A stretch of 6,225 bases of DNA from Bacteroidota bacterium (GTDB lineage: Bacteria; Bacteroidota; Kryptoniia; Kryptoniales; JAKASW01), in contig JAJYGB010000541.1 of the NCBI GenBank assembly GCA_021785235.1, positions 1,857 to 8,081 on the forward strand. The letters are read 5' to 3'. A program made the translations under genes and the position numbers. This document shows, piece after piece, positions 5,776-6,225 of the stretch. Positions within the stretch are counted from its first letter, which is position 1, and the number at the start of each line of letters is the position of its first letter. The notes beneath the pieces are model-generated. The model ran no database searches, was not told where the DNA came from, and saw nothing but the letters and a program-made list of their open reading frames with translations.

Positions 5776-6225
5776 TTATTCCCTCTTTCCAACGTATATC
5801 AACGCTGCACCAAAACCGACGCTGTAATCTGAACCTATTGCAACAATCATGTCTTTTGACACCGCAACCGAGTAGAGAGGCTGGTCGAGAGTGCTAATGT
5901 TCACCAGCTTCCAGGTCGAACCATTATAATGGTATATCATCGCATCATCACCGACAAATGCAATATTATTTCCCGCACTTCCCCTTATCCGGTAGGGAAA
6001 GTCTCTCAACGAGAAGAGATGCTGGACGCTGTCCTCCCCCCCAATCTCTTCGCGAAACGCCCCATCTGTCCCTACTAGATACAGACTATCTAGCCCCCAC
6101 AAGCTTGTGATTACCCCTCCGTAGGGTGGCATAGATGGATGAGAACTCCACACTGTTTTCCAGCTCGTGCCATCATATTTCAACAAGATACTCTGGCTGT
6201 TATCATTGCTGTACCCGCACGCCCA
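5776..6225 (-). CDS. Beta-propeller-like protein, 5'-truncated by window edge
   Basis: The frame is open from the right edge and ends with TAA at 5776-5778, giving the last 149 residues. It contains repeated blade-like units. The first has ILLKYDGTSWKTVW (13-26 of the fragment), followed by SLYLVGTDGAF. A later unit has AFVGDDAMIYHYNGSTWKLVNI, then LYSVAVSKDMIVAIGSD, and the end is ALIYVGKRE. The 'hYdGtsWk' turn and 'hhhVGxdG' strands recur about every 40-50 residues, as in propellers of the kelch/YCF48/galactose-oxidase-like type found in secreted or lipoprotein sensors. No catalytic residues are visible. The N-terminus, where a signal peptide or lipobox would be, is outside the window, so location and function are unknown. 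The region is AT-richer than the operon to its left. A TTG at 6184-6186 could be read as a start, but protein-like sequence (WACGYSNDNSQSIL) continues upstream to the edge. Confidence 0.7.
   Translation of the reverse strand, partial: WACGYSNDNSQSILLKYDGTSWKTVWSSHPSMPPYGGVITSLWGLDSLYLVGTDGAFREEIGGEDSVQHLFSLRDFPYRIRGSAGNNIAFVGDDAMIYHYNGSTWKLVNISTLDQPLYSVAVSKDMIVAIGSDYSVGFGAALIYVGKRE

Overview
The window looks like ordinary chromosomal DNA from a free-living bacterium, about 50-55% GC by eye. The gene set fits the FCB (Bacteroidota/Chlorobi/Ignavibacteria) side of the tree: an exported thioredoxin-like protein with a CPDS active site, a compact alkaline-phosphatase-superfamily metalloenzyme, a peptidase-MA-like protein and a secreted-type beta-propeller. 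The taxonomic placement is inferred from gene style only. No rRNA, tRNA, CRISPR array, insertion sequence or phage gene was seen.

Layout. (1) At 1-660 on the + strand is the C-terminal two thirds of a dipeptide (L-Ala-D/L-Glu) epimerase, cut by the left edge. (2) At 692-5197 on the - strand is a tight run of six co-directional genes, read from right to left: NAD kinase (nadK), exported thioredoxin-like protein, PrmC glutamine methyltransferase, D-aminoacyl-tRNA deacylase (dtd), a peptidase-MA-like protein without zinc ligands, and the metalloenzyme. Junctions are a 4-bp ATGA overlap, a 72-bp gap, a 3-bp gap, an 8-bp overlap and a 24-bp gap, so this is probably one operon, perhaps with an internal promoter before prmC. 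The set meets the epimerase gene tail to tail. (3) At 5198-5775 is a 578-bp region without an intact gene. It holds a possible nadK promoter, three inverted repeats, a strong Shine-Dalgarno plus ATG, and an open frame that looks coding but is out of frame with that ATG. It also holds a hairpin that probably terminates the gene to its right. (4) At 5776-6225 on the - strand is the C-terminal part of a beta-propeller-like protein, cut by the right edge and visibly AT-richer than the rest.

The operon is mostly housekeeping: NADP supply (NadK), release-factor methylation (PrmC) and removal of mischarged D-aminoacyl-tRNA (Dtd). Two exported proteins of uncertain function and a phosphomutase-like enzyme are also part of it. 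I see no convincing new multi-gene system. The points most worth checking are the frame-disrupted small gene at 5423-5685 with its structured upstream region, and the peptidase-like protein that has lost its whole zinc site.
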